DNA from: Mesostigma viride
Lineage: Eukaryota; Streptophyta; Mesostigmatophyceae; Mesostigmatales; Mesostigmataceae
Direction of reading: 5' to 3'
DNA length: 64,000 nt
Assembly (NCBI GenBank): GCA_009746045.1
Contig: RPFO01000167.1
Location: 911,431 to 975,430 of the forward strand
The number at the start of each line of letters is the position of its first letter. Within the stretch, counting starts at the first letter, position 1. The position numbers were made by a program, and so were the translations under genes. Below the pieces are notes generated by a model. The model was not told where the DNA came from, searched no databases, and saw only the letters and a program-made list of their open reading frames with translations. Positions 12,780-22,346 of the stretch are shown piece after piece.

Positions 12780-13509
12780 AGAGACGATTGCGAGTACAGA
12801 GAGACGATTGGATCGTCAAGAAACGATGGGATCGGTGAGAAAGTTTGTGTGAGCTTGGGATGCTTGCGTGGTTTGGTGACCTTCGAGGCAGAGTGCCTCG
12901 GCTTTTATACCCTTTCCCGTGGGTCGCAAAAATCCCGTGGCTGGAAATCGGTTCCGCTTGTCAGACGAATCCCGTGGCTCATATCGTCCTGCCACGGGAC
13001 AGGATCGGAATAAAATCCGAATATGCCGTGGATCCGCCGCCCGCGCCGAGTTCACGTGGATTCTGACAAGTCCCCCGTGGATAACCGCCGACTGGCACGG
13101 GATTTCAGCGGCGCCGCGCCACTTCTGACAGACCCTGGCGCGGATATTTCTGACGATTCAGACCCCGTGGTACGGATCGGCGATCCACGGGGATCTTGTC
13201 AGACACTGAATCGTCCACGTGGAATTTCAGTGGCGGTTACGACCGACGATCCGTACATCAGACCCCGTGGCTCATTTCGACGATCCACGGGGAATCTTGT
13301 CAGAGTTCAGTAACCGACGATTCGCCACGCGGCCCAAATCTACGGTCGCGATTGGTCCAAAAATCTCGTGGTTCCAGTGCTTCGGCCACGGGAAACCAGA
13401 GGCATATAGGCCGACGGACTTCGCAAAGTGGGCACAATCCATCCCGTGCCAGACCCACTACCCACGCGAAAAACCAATCGTCGACGATTCAATCGTCCAT
13501 GGCTCCCAT
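12780..13509. promoter_or_regulatory. Divergent promoter region, terminal-unit copy 3
   Basis: This is an inverted copy of 16524-17256 with the same CCCGTGG/CCACGGG and GATTCG words and the TATA box of the RING gene (reverse TTTTATACC at 12902-12910). No gene was seen. Confidence 0.6.
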
Positions 13510-14643
13510 ATGAATCGTCCCGCCTTTGCTAGTTCATCCGCAGCCATAGCGAGGCAAATCGCGATCGGCGCGACGATCTTTGATTACACGAAAAGCACGA
13601 CCAGGGTCCAAGCCGTGGCAAACCGGGTCAAGAACTATGCCGATTTTGGTGAGTCTTTTCCCCTTTCCGTCGTATTCGGAATCGTCTTGGTGTGTACGTT
13701 TGAATCGTTCTAACGAATCGCCCCAAATCGTTCTGGTTCGCCCTTATCCACATGCAGATTTCCTGAACATGCCCCCAGGGACCCCTCCCACGCGGCCTGT
13801 CCCAGTCCCAAGCACTGCAAGGTGGGCCCTTATGCCGGGGCAGACACGCCAGCGCTCGAAGCTCGAGAAGAATCTGAAGGCGCTCAAAGAAACGGTCAAA
13901 GCCACGCGCGCCAACGTGGTGGAGAAATGCTGCGTGTGCAATGACACGGCCCAAGACGCTTGCCGTCTCAGCAACACGGACGGGCACACGTGTAAGATCT
14001 TTATGTGTGAAGGGGCGTGTCGTGAGAAGTTTATCCGCGACAACGTGCAGGCCTTGCCGGATAAGCTAGTCAGATTCCAATGCCCCAAGTGCACCGCCCT
14101 ATTCGACATGAAAGCGTCCACTTTTAATAGGTTGTTCGCCCCTGACCCCGTGTACAACGACATGCTAGCTGCTTTTGACTTTGTTTCGTGTTCCCATGAG
14201 GGGTGCTATGAGTTTATGCCCAAGGCCGCGATGGCACTCCACGACACCACCTGTATCCATAACGTGTACGAGTGTGGGTACAGCGTGTCTGTCAAGTCAG
14301 CAGATGGATCCAAGCGGATCAAGACCGCATGCCAGTTCATGGGCACTCTCCTGGCTGTCCAGGAGCACATGTTGGAGTGTGAAATGGCAGAGGCCTCGGC
14401 GGCCATAGACAAGCTGTGTGATGACCAGGCCTTTCTTGAGCATGCCATGTCCATGGGTGGGATTAGCGAGGATAGCATGGGCCTGCTCAAGGTTGCCATC
14501 ACCTCAGCAGCGTAGATGAGGAGGCAAAGACGAAGATGTTGATGCTCATGGAGATGATGTGGGACCTGAACAAGGCCAATGCCCTGCCCGATCCAGTCCT
14601 CCAGGATGCTCAGGGGCTCTTCGATACTTCGATCCATGATTAG
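13510..14643 (+). pseudogene. RING/SIAH-like gene, copy 3, nearly intact but truncated by a frameshift
   Basis: The same two-exon gene as at 15385-16523. Exon 1 is 13510-13648, the intron 13649-13757 (GTGAGT...CAG) and exon 2 starts at 13758. A frame change near 13820 and loss of one C near 14510 (GCAGCGTAG instead of GCAGCCGTAG) give an early stop at 14513-14515. Besides indels it carries real-looking substitutions, for example CTTTCTTG for CTACCTTG near 14430 and changes near 14585-14600. It may therefore be a slightly diverged allele of the terminal unit. Confidence 0.75.
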
Positions 14644-14854
14644 GGTGTGTTGAGACCGTACAGGGTCATAGAGTAGGGGCCAATGAATCAAGTAGGAATA
14701 AAATTTTCTAAATTGAACATTAATACTTTTAAGTATCCAAGTACAGGCCACGTGGCAGCCAGAAAGCCCGAGGTAGTACAGGTAGTACAGGTAGTTGGCA
14801 TTGCACTAGAATCGCGGATTCGCGTGCCACCCTGTCCGTACCCACGGGACCCGG

Positions 14855-15170
14855 CAGGTGACGTCACGAGTACGTCAGGATGACGTCATCAAAATGCAAA
14901 GATCGTCATCTTTACGTCATGATGACGTCAGCAACCGACGATTCCCCGTGGTTCTCCCAGGGACCCAAGGGAAACGCCGTATCGCCCCGAGGGTCCAGGG
15001 TTTAGGGAAAGCCGTTCCGTCCCTAAACCCTGGACCCTCGGGGCGATACGGCGTTTCCCTTGGGTCCCTGGGAGAACCACGGGGAATCGTCGGTTGCTGA
15101 CGTCATCATGACGTAAAGATGACGATCTTTGCATTTTGATGACGTCATCCTGACGTACTCGTGACGTCAC
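14855..15170. promoter_or_regulatory. TGACGTCA cluster flanking the telomere loop
   Basis: Each arm of the palindrome, within about 150 nt of the loop, holds four or so TGACGTCA or GACGTCA (CRE/ATF-like octamer) words and GATCGTCATC/GATGACGATC. The same cluster is present around 720-1040. It may be a site for a telomere-binding or replication protein, or a host bZIP site; the role is inference. Confidence 0.45.
15009..15019. other. Telomere loop B (flip form)
   Basis: The 11-nt central loop AAGCCGTTCCG lies between GGGTTTAGGGA and TCCCTAAACCC. It is the exact reverse complement of loop A at 877-887. It marks the inferred physical end of the viral genome whose unique part starts at 20528. Confidence 0.7.
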
Positions 15171-15384
15171 CTGCCGGGTCCCGTGGGTACGGACAGGGTG
15201 GCACGCGAATCCGCGATTCTAGTGCAATGCCAACTACCTGTACTACCTGTACTACCTCGGGCTTTCTGGCTGCCACGTGGCCTGTACTTGGATACTTAAA
15301 AGTATTAATGTTCAATTTAGAAAATTTTATTCCTACTTGCTTCATTGGCCCCTACTCTATGACCCTGTACGGTCTCAACACACC

Positions 15385-16523
15385 CTAATCATGGATCGAA
15401 GTATCGAAGAGCCCCTGAGCATCCTGTAGGACTGCCTCGGGCGGGGCATTGGCCTTGTTCAGGTCCCACATCATCTCCATGAGCATCAACATCTTTGTCT
15501 TTGCCTCCTCATCTACGGCTGCTGAGGTGATGGCAACCTTCAGCAGGCCCATGCTGTCCTCGCTAATCCCACCCATGGACATGGCATGCTCAAGGTAGGC
15601 CTGGTCATCACACAGCTTGTCTATGGCCGCCGAGGCCTCTGCCATTTCACACTCCAACATGTGCTCCTGGACAGCCAGGAGAGTGCCCATGAACTGGCAT
15701 GCGGTCTTGATCCGCTTGGATCCATCTGCTGACTTGACAGACACGCTGTACCCACACTCGTACACGTTATGGATACAGGTGGTGTCGTGGAGTGCCATCG
15801 CGGCCTTGGGCATAAACTCATAGCACCCCTCATGGGAACACGAAACAAAGTCAAAAGCAGCTAGCATGTCGTTGTACACGGGGTCAGGGGCGAACAACCT
15901 ATTAAAAGTGGACGCTTTCATGTCGAATAGGGCGCTGCACTTGGGGCATTGGAATCTGACTAGCTTATCCGGCAAGGCCTGCACGTTGTCGCGGATAAAC
16001 TTCTCACGACACGCCCCTTCACACATAAAGATCTTACACGTGTGCCCGTCCGTGTTGCTGAGACGGCAAGCGTCTTGGGCCGTGTCATTGCACACACAGC
16101 ATTTCTCCACCAAGTTGGCGCGCGTGGCTTTGACCGTTTCTTTGAGCGCCTTCAGATTCTTCTCGAGTTCTTGAGCTGCTGGCGTGTCTGCCCCGGCATG
16201 GGGGCCCACCTTGCAGTGCTTGGGACTGGGACAGGCCGCGTGGGAGGGGTCCCTGGGTGGCATGTTCAGGAAATCTGCATGTGGATAAGGGCGAACCAGA
16301 ACGATTTGGGGCGATTCGTTAGAACGATTCAAACGTACACACCAAGACGATTCCGAATACGGACGTAAAGGGGAAAAGACTCACCAAAATCGGCATAGTC
16401 CTTGACCCGGTTTGCCACGGCTTGGACCCTGGTGGTGCTTTTCGTGTAATCAAAGATCGTCGCGCCGATCGCGATTTGCCTCGCTATGGCTGCGGATGAA
16501 CTAGCAAAGGCGGGACGATTCAT
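15385..16523 (-). CDS. RING + SIAH/TRAF-like zinc-finger protein, intact copy, one intron
   Basis: Two exons (16523-16385 and 16274-15385) join in frame to give about 342 aa. The split Asp codon GAT reads through to LNMPP. Residues 105-159 have a RING-like pattern (CCVC, HTCKIFMC, CREKF, FQCPKC). Residues 192-255 resemble SIAH/TRAF-type zinc fingers (CSHEGC, H-x4-C, YECGY, H-x3-C). The rest is helical and Met-rich. RING/SIAH proteins are usually E3 ubiquitin ligases, so a role in altering host ubiquitination is a fair inference. The ATG at 16523 is kept in the other full copies. It lies nearest the telomere and diverges from the next gene. An upstream TATAGG-like box lies near 16625. It could also be a non-enzymatic zinc-binding regulator. 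Confidence 0.75.
16275..16384 (-). other. Spliceosomal-type intron (110 nt) in the RING/SIAH-like gene
   Basis: The donor is TTTTG/GTGAGT and the acceptor CACATGCAG/A. A CTAAC branch-like word lies about 44 nt before the acceptor (16318-16322). Removing it joins two open frames exactly and leaves no stop. It is present in all three full-length copies of the gene. Without splicing, the zinc-finger frame would start inside the intron. Confidence 0.75.
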
Positions 16524-17256
16524 GGGAAGCCATGGACGATTGAATCGTCGACGATTGGTTTTTCGCGTGGGTATGGTGGGTCTGGCACGGGATGGATTGT
16601 GCCCACTTTGCGAAGTCCGTCGGCCTATATGCCTCTGGTTTCCCGTGGCCGAGCACTGGAACCACGAGATTTTTGGACCAATCGCGACCGTAGATTTGGG
16701 CCGCGTGGCGAATCGTCGGTTACTGAACTCTGACAAGATTCCCCGTGGATCGTCGAAATGAGCCACGGGGTCTGATGTACGGATCGTCGGTCGTAACCGC
16801 CGCTGAAATCCACGTGGACGATTCAGTGTCTGACAAGATCCCCGTGGATCGCCGATCCGTACCACGTGGGTCTGAATCGTCAGAAATATCCGCGCCAGGG
16901 TCTGTCAGAAGTGGCGCGGCGCCGCTGAAATCCCGTGCCAATCGGCGGTTATCCACGGGGGACTTGTCAGAATCCACGTGAACTCGTGCCGCGGGCGGCG
17001 GATCCACGGCATATTCGGATTTTATTCCGATCCTGTCCCGTGGCAGGACGATATGAGCCACGGGATTCGTCTGACAAGCGGAACCGATTCACAGCCACGG
17101 GATTTTTGCGACCCACGGGAAAGGGTATAAAAGCCGAGGCACTCTGCCTCGAAGGTCACCAAACCACGCAAGCATCCCAAGCTCACACAAACTTTCTCAC
17201 CGATCCCAATCGTTTCTTGACGATCCAATCGTCTCTCTGTACTCGCAATCGTCTCT
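16524..17256. promoter_or_regulatory. Divergent promoter region of the terminal genes
   Basis: This 733-nt spacer lies between two divergent genes. It is full of the words CCCGTGG/CCACGGG (about twenty) and GATTCG/CGAATC/GATCGTC. TATAAAA at 17126-17132 is followed by a C- and A-rich leader of about 125 nt to the ATG at 17257. A weaker CATATAGGCC box serves the minus-strand gene. Some ORFs can be read across it but they only follow the repeats. Confidence 0.6.
17126..17132 (+). promoter_or_regulatory. TATAAAA box of the RING-type acidic protein gene
   Basis: A perfect TATAAAA preceded by GGG and followed by GCCGAGGC. The same GGTATAAAAGCC core recurs at 25141 before another gene of this region. 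The spacing of about 125 nt to the ATG implies a leader of roughly 95-100 nt. Confidence 0.65.
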
Positions 17257-18910
17257 ATGGCTCGCACCAAGAAGGCAGTCGATTGTGACGCCAACGGCAT
17301 GCCTTACCACATGCCTCATCCCGCCAACGGGTGGGATGTCCAGGTCCTGCTATCCTTCTGGCCGGTGCTGCAGGAGGTCCTCAAGGCCCGCAACGATTCC
17401 GGTCTTCCCATCATCACCAAGCCCATTCGCCAGGCCTGCGAGTGGTGCGGCGGCCTGTTCCCGCTGGAGTTCTTCCCCGGCGAGGAGACGGGACATTACA
17501 CCTTCCACTGCCTGAGCTGCACCAGGAAGGTCCTGGTACGTTTTCTTGCCTTGCTTTTTTCTGCACCGGACTGCCTTTTTCTGATTCCAAGTGCTTGTTT
17601 GTTACCATTGTCACTGACTCGGTCTGGGATATTAATGCTATGTGGACTTGTACTTGCAGAACGGCGCCCCTCCCATCAACCCGAAGGCCCCCCGTGTTAA
17701 GTGTGCCAAGTGCGGTCTCAAGGTGGATCTGGCCAGCTGCCCTCCTGATGAGAACTGGGAGCGGACCCACTGCCGCAAGTGCGTCAACTACGGCTTTGTG
17801 ATGATGGCGTGCTGCCCACCGCCTCCTCCCACCGGTGATGACTACAAGCCCCTCACCAAGGAGGAGTGGGCTGAGGGCATGTCCTCTGACGAGGAGGAGG
17901 AGGTGGAGGAGGAGGAGGAGGAGGACGTGGACGCCCCTGCTGCCCTGCTGGCCCACGCTGAGGAGCCTGAGCCGGTCACCCCCAAGTCCCCTGCTGCCAC
18001 TGCCACCCCTGCCACCCCTGTCGCCCCCAACGCCCCCGTGAAGGCCCCTGCCCCTGCTGATGAGGAGGAGGATGACGACCTGAAGGCCGGCAGCGCGGAG
18101 GAGTTCAAGGCCGCTGCTGCCAAGCGCAGGGCCATGGAGGACATGCCCCCCCCTGGTGCCAAGAAGGCCAGGATGGTGAAGGAGGAGCCCAAGCCCCAGT
18201 CCCAGCCCCAGTCCCAGCCCAAGCCCCAGTCCCAGTACGTCCGTGGCAGCAACGGCAACCTCGCAGCCCGTGGTATGGCCACTGGCTTTGCTGGAGTCAA
18301 GCACAGCCTCTACGACCTGTCTGCTCGTGGCATCAATTTCCTGAAGTCTGGGGCCCTTGGTCCGAGTGGCAGCGCCCGGTTCCAGCGTGAGGACACCACC
18401 CCTGCCCCCAAGGAGGACCACGGCCCCATCAATGCCTATGCGGTGGTGGCGGACATGAACGCCAAGGATGTCAAGGACCTGGTGGACCTGGTGGCGAGGC
18501 AGGAGTCCTGCCAGCTGGAGAGGGGGGGTATTGCAAAGGCCATGGGGCTGGGTGAGGTGCGTGCCCTGCCTGGTGGCAGGGTGTTCCAGAGGGCCGCCAA
18601 TGACATGGTGGAGATGCTGAAGGCCACGGGGGCCAAGAAGAAGTATCACAAGTGCGACATCTGCGAGAGCTACACCAAGAAGTACCTGTTTTCGGGCATT
18701 GCCAGGGGGTGCAACGCCCATCCTCACGGTGCCTGCTATGACTGTGTCAAGGACTTGCTGGCCAAGAAGGTGGACCTGAAGGCGCCGGTGATGTGCCCCT
18801 TCTGTGCGAACGAGCACCCCAGGGGTGTCTTCCGCAACGAGCTGGATGCCCCCTTCTTCCGCTTTGACGCGGAGAAGTCCATCCTGGCAGCTGCTCACAT
18901 GGAGCTCTGA
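17257..18910 (+). CDS. RING-type, acidic, Pro/Gln-rich zinc-binding protein, one intron
   Basis: Exon 1 (17257-17535) and exon 2 (17660-18910) give about 509 aa. Order of parts: an N-terminal CEWC...HCLSC zinc pair (about residues 63-90); a second zinc ribbon CAKC...CRKC (about 105-132); a strongly acidic stretch; a Pro/Ala linker; a low-complexity Pro-Gln stretch; and a C-terminal RING-like module (KCDIC, GC-AHPHGAC, YDC, CPFC). The last pattern has both RING Cys pairs but one spacing is slightly unusual. A nuclear or cytoplasmic E3 ligase or transcription modulator is likely; the substrate is unknown. It has a strong TATAAAA promoter and is probably expressed early. A 494-codon antisense ORF overlaps it and is a composition artefact. 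Confidence 0.75.
17536..17659 (+). other. Spliceosomal-type intron (124 nt) in the RING-type acidic protein gene
   Basis: The donor is CTG/GTACGT and the acceptor TTGCAG/AA. A CTGAC branch-like word sits at 17614-17618, about 42 nt before the acceptor. Phase 0. The unspliced first frame runs into hydrophobic nonsense and stops at 17700, while the second frame has no upstream coding start that includes the first zinc pair. Splicing restores one protein. Confidence 0.75.
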
Positions 18911-19478
18911 GTAGTGGGTTTTCCTAGGGTTTTCCTAGTGTTGCTGGCCCATTGGGAGGCCTTGGTAGGGCCAATACGTCGCCCTTTTGGCACTAAGTGC
19001 CCCTGTCTGCTTGTTTCTGTAGTTCAACGTAGTACAGTTTAGTTCAGACTAGTATAATTGTAGAATTGTATAGTTCACTTTAAGTAGATGTACTTCATTT
19101 TACTTCAAATGACTATAACTTAATGAAAAGTCGTTGCATGTTACTTCCCATTGCATTTCTGTAGTATAAATGTAGTACAACTAGTACAAATGCACTTAGA
19201 TATAGTTCAGATTAGTACAAGTCCATCGAATGTAGTTCAAGTGTATATTCGGTATCCGTACTAGGCAAATTTTCGATTCCTGCCCCGAAATTCACTTCGA
19301 ATGCACAAAGGGTCGAAATTTTCCAAGTCCCACGCGAAATGCGAAATTCCCCGTGGCAGGCGCCAGCACAGGGGCAAATTTCTAGAAGGTGCATGCATGC
19401 GTGAATGCACGGGTGTAATTAATTAAATACCATTTTGCACAGGCAAAGCCGGCGGCGTACAGGCTGGGCAAGGCAAAA
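18911..19478. other. Intergenic spacer with AGTTCA/AGTACA words
   Basis: After the stop comes a repeated TCCTAGGGTTTTCCTAG element. A run of about 20 degenerate decamers of the type TAGTTCA/TAGTACA/ACTTCA follows (about 19017-19240). A gap with CACGCGAAATGCGAAATTCCCCGTGG comes next. TAATTAATTAAATACC at about 19417-19432 could act as the promoter of the gene at 19479. No coding signal was seen. Confidence 0.5.
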
Positions 19479-20306
19479 ATGGCGGAAAATTTGCTCAGAT
19501 GCATGGACAGGGCTGGGTGGAAAACAATCTTTGAATGCGTCGGTACCAAATTCGACCGTGACATGAAGAACATCCTCGCCGAAATCGCGGCCTTGAAGGC
19601 AATGCTGCCAGTTGCAGAGGGGACTTTACGCCATGGCAAATCATTCAAGATCGGTGAGGCCAGCAAGGCCAAATCCGTCGTTGTCAAGAAAGAAGAGAAG
19701 GCGGAAAAGAAAGAATTCGAAATCGCGGACATCCAGGATGCCAGGATGGTGCTGGGGAAGGAGGAGGATCTCATCGAGGTGAAGGTGACCTGGAATAACT
19801 ACGAGCCACCGGCCGACCAGCACCCCGATGTTACGGAGGAGGAGCGCTGGATCTGGCTGCATGATGTCAACGTCAACTGCGACAGCTCGATGCGCCAGTT
19901 CCTCGGCGTGTTTGAGAAGACCAAGTCGAAGCTCAACAAGAAGATTTACGACTCCTGCACCAAGCAGCAGGTGGAGGAAGCCTGGGACGAGATCGTGGAG
20001 AAGCGCCGCAGCAAGAATGCCAAGAAACGCAAGGCCGCGGAAGACACCGACCCGATCGCCGAGCTCAAGAAGCAGATGGAGGAGATGAAGAAGGCCCACG
20101 TCGAGATGGAGGCCTCGTACCAGATGCGCCTTGACAAGGCCATGGAGGCCTTGAGGGAGTCCCACAAGAATATCGACGCGTTGGCCAAAAAGGCCAACAT
20201 GCCTACCATGGACGAAGTGCTCAGGCTGAAGAGTGCATCTAGCCAGGACCAGGGGGCAGGGCCATCTGGCCAGGACAAGGGGGAGGCAGTAGAGGCCAAG
20301 CCCTAG
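19479..20306 (+). CDS. Lys/Glu-rich coiled-coil protein of the terminal repeat
   Basis: 275 aa with no enzyme motif that I recognise. Residues 1-45 form an amphipathic helix region. The middle contains a Trp-rich patch (VTWNNYE, ERWIWLHDV) and a basic KKRK stretch near 185-190. Residues 190-255 are a heptad-like coiled coil (Glu/Lys/Met-rich). The tail is Gly/Ser/Gln-rich. The ATG sits about 50 nt after a TAATTAATTAAATA box. The middle part resembles no catalytic family I know, so a scaffolding or DNA-associated role is only a guess. Two other copies in the window are frameshifted. Confidence 0.7.
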   Translation: MAENLLRCMDRAGWKTIFECVGTKFDRDMKNILAEIAALKAMLPVAEGTLRHGKSFKIGEASKAKSVVVKKEEKAEKKEFEIADIQDARMVLGKEEDLIEVKVTWNNYEPPADQHPDVTEEERWIWLHDVNVNCDSSMRQFLGVFEKTKSKLNKKIYDSCTKQQVEEAWDEIVEKRRSKNAKKRKAAEDTDPIAELKKQMEEMKKAHVEMEASYQMRLDKAMEALRESHKNIDALAKKANMPTMDEVLRLKSASSQDQGAGPSGQDKGEAVEAKP

Positions 20307-20314
20307 ATACGTAT

Positions 20315-20405
20315 GGCTGCTGTGACAGCCTGGAACAATCATGACCAATGCAATGGCTGCTGTGACAGCCTGAAACACTGATGCATTATTGATATTTGTA
20401 ATAAA
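20315..20405 (+). terminator. Twin stem-loops and AATAAA 3' signal
   Basis: The hairpin word GGCTGCTGTGACAGCC occurs twice (20315-20330 and 20355-20370), just after the stop at 20306. AATAAA follows at 20400-20405. This is a likely 3'-end formation region for the coiled-coil gene. The same arrangement is seen in the other copies of the unit. Confidence 0.5.
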
Positions 20406-20527
20406 AATGGATTTTCATGGTGGCATGATGCATGTGTCTATGTTTGTCCCGTGCCTGGTGTGGCTGTACCACGTAGTTATGCTGTCATCTGTCAACACCC
20501 CTGGAGGGTCACCCTGTTGGACCGTAG

Positions 20528-20850
20528 TAAGGGGCAGGACCCCCAAATCCCGTGCCACAGAGTCTTCGGGCCCTTACTACGCTCCGCGGGGGTGACCCTT
20601 TTTGCCCCGTTTCGCGTGCTAGCATAAGGTGACCCACGGTGTTGTGTGTGGGGTTTTGGACTTGGTCGATTTCGGCCACGCCCCGTACCGGTCCTAGTCT
20701 AAGTCCGGAGGCCGCGAAGTGCAATGTTCGTGCATAGTGTTTGCAGGCACACACAAGTTTATTAGGAATGATTAGGAATAATTCCTATCTAGCTATCTAA
20801 TCAAAGGATCTACTTCAAGTCCATACAACAGGGCCAACGGCCAAGACAGC
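20528..20850. other. Start of single-copy DNA, no gene
   Basis: From 20528 the sequence is no longer part of the terminal unit. This 323-nt stretch has no convincing ORF. A reverse-strand AATAAA (TTTATT at 20757-20762) lies downstream of the gene that ends at 20851 and probably marks its 3' end. Confidence 0.5.
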
Positions 20851-22346
20851 TCACACCGAATCCGAGGGCAGGATGCCCCTCTTGTAGTTGGGCCCGTACA
20901 CCGTGGGGGTGTCCTGGTAACGGAACAGGGCAGTGGGGTACTCCTCGCCCGCGGTGCCGGTCTTCTCCACGAACCGCTTGAACCAGTTGTTCTTGCTGTA
21001 GCCCTCGAAGGTGAGCAGCTTGGGCTCGTCAAAGAACATGGCGCACTGGAAGCAGACCTGGAGCTTCCTGCTGCTGCCATCCGTGCCCTCGCTCTCCACC
21101 TGGAAGATGGACATGAGGTTGGGGTCCAGCGGGTCGAGGCAGCCGCCGCAGACCTTGGCAGGGGTGGTGGGCGGGCGGTCCTTGGTCAGCATCCTCATCC
21201 TCCGGGCATGGTAGGCAGCCTCCTTGGCCGCCACGTCCACCACGAAGCGGTCGTTGGCCTCCCTGGCCAGGATCTGGGTGGAGAAGGGGGCGGACTCCCC
21301 GCAGTAGGCCTTCCAGCTGTTCTCCATGCAGACCTTGATGTGCTCGTTGACCAGGATGCGCTTGCAGGGGCCGCAGTACAGCTTGTAGAGGAAGAACTCG
21401 TTGGAGAGTGGGCCCAGCTTCTGGTGGTCGCTGTGCTCTGAGTCCAGCTTCACCATGCGAAAGGCCCCCCCCGAGGTCTCCTTGCCGCAGTAGGAGCAGT
21501 CCTTCTCCTCCATCTCCTGCTGGGTGGGCACGGCCTCCTCGCAGCCCAGCGAGATGCAGCGGGTGAACAGGAAGGGCTTGACGTGCTCGTCCACCACCTT
21601 CTGCATCTCCAAGGTCTTGTAGGGGCACTTGTACAGGTCCTTGGAGATCCTGGCCAGCATGCAGGGGGTGCACCTGACGACCGAGATGTCCTCGCGCAGG
21701 CGGAAGCAGGTGTCCTTGCAGACCTCGGTGCAGTCCGAGCAGGCGGTGCCCTCCGGGGCGAAGGTGTTGGGCTTGTCCGAGGGCAGTGGCAGCACAGGGA
21801 CGTGGGGGGTGTGGCACACCGGTTCGGGGGTGTAGTGGAAGCTGGTGCCAATGACACTGCCATAGAAGCACCTGCATCCCGGCTTGTGGCGGTCCACTTT
21901 GGCGATGAGGTTGTTCCTGGCCTTCTCCAGCTTGGCCAGGGCGTCCGGGTTCTCGACAAACGACAGCCGACGCAGTGCTAACACCTCTGCCTTCAAGCGG
22001 GAGTCCTCCCCCCCTCCTCGTCCTCCTCGTCCTCCTCGCCCGCATCCACAGGGGCCGGTGTCGCAACGGTGGAATCCACAGGGGCCGTGGTGGCAACGAA
22101 AAACTCGACAGCGGAGGAGGGTGTGACGACGATAGAATCGGCAACAGAGTGCGGAGGAGGCGGGAATCCCATCCTCTCGTGGAGGCCGCTCAGCTTGGCC
22201 TGGAATTCGGCCCACTTGGCCTTGAACCTCTCGAAGGCCGGCCCCTCGGTGATGCGAGTCGGGTTGATTCGGCGAATCGGCTGGGGGGCAGAGGCGAGGA
22301 TTGCATCGGCCTTGCGCTTCATGGAACGAGTGACCATGGAAGCCAT
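20851..22346 (-). CDS. Cys-rich zinc-binding protein, paralogue 1, with an apparent frameshift
   Basis: Two overlapping frames make one protein of about 498 aa. The start ATG is at 22346, about 95 nt after a TATAAAA at 22439-22445. The first frame (MASMVTRSMKRK..., basic, then acidic EEDEED) stops unless one G is added to a run of seven at about 22010-22016. The second frame then continues to the stop at 20851. The body has many Cys pairs: PGCRCF, CSDC, CTPCML, SYCGKE, CGPC, CGGC, CFQC. It ends with the FEGYSKNNWFKRF block. Its next-door paralogue at 23044-24246 shares these blocks. No known family is recognised; DNA or protein binding is inferred from the zinc sites. Confidence 0.7.

Larger units (their letters stand above)
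9553..20527. repeat. Terminal inverted repeat (about 5.5 kb) around telomere junction B
   Basis: The 5.5-kb unit 15014-20527 is mirrored by 9553-15013 with scattered indels and some substitutions. A third copy is 884-6373 and a partial fourth is 1-883. The unit boundary is sharp at GGACCGTAG. Copies 2 and 3 continue into the 231-bp repeat, while the copy at 20527 continues into single-copy DNA (TAAGGGGCAGG...). I infer a terminal inverted repeat of a linear genome. Confidence 0.8.

Noticed and set aside
877..15019. A free transpoviron- or virophage-like element of about 14 kb
   Set aside because: There is no helicase, capsid or integrase between the loops; the genes are the terminal genes of the main genome. 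A defective genome or an assembly artefact fits better.
17414..18898. A 494-codon antisense ORF over the RING-type gene
   Set aside because: It is Leu/Gly/Arg-rich with no motif, crosses the intron, and exists because of the GC-biased codon use of the sense gene.
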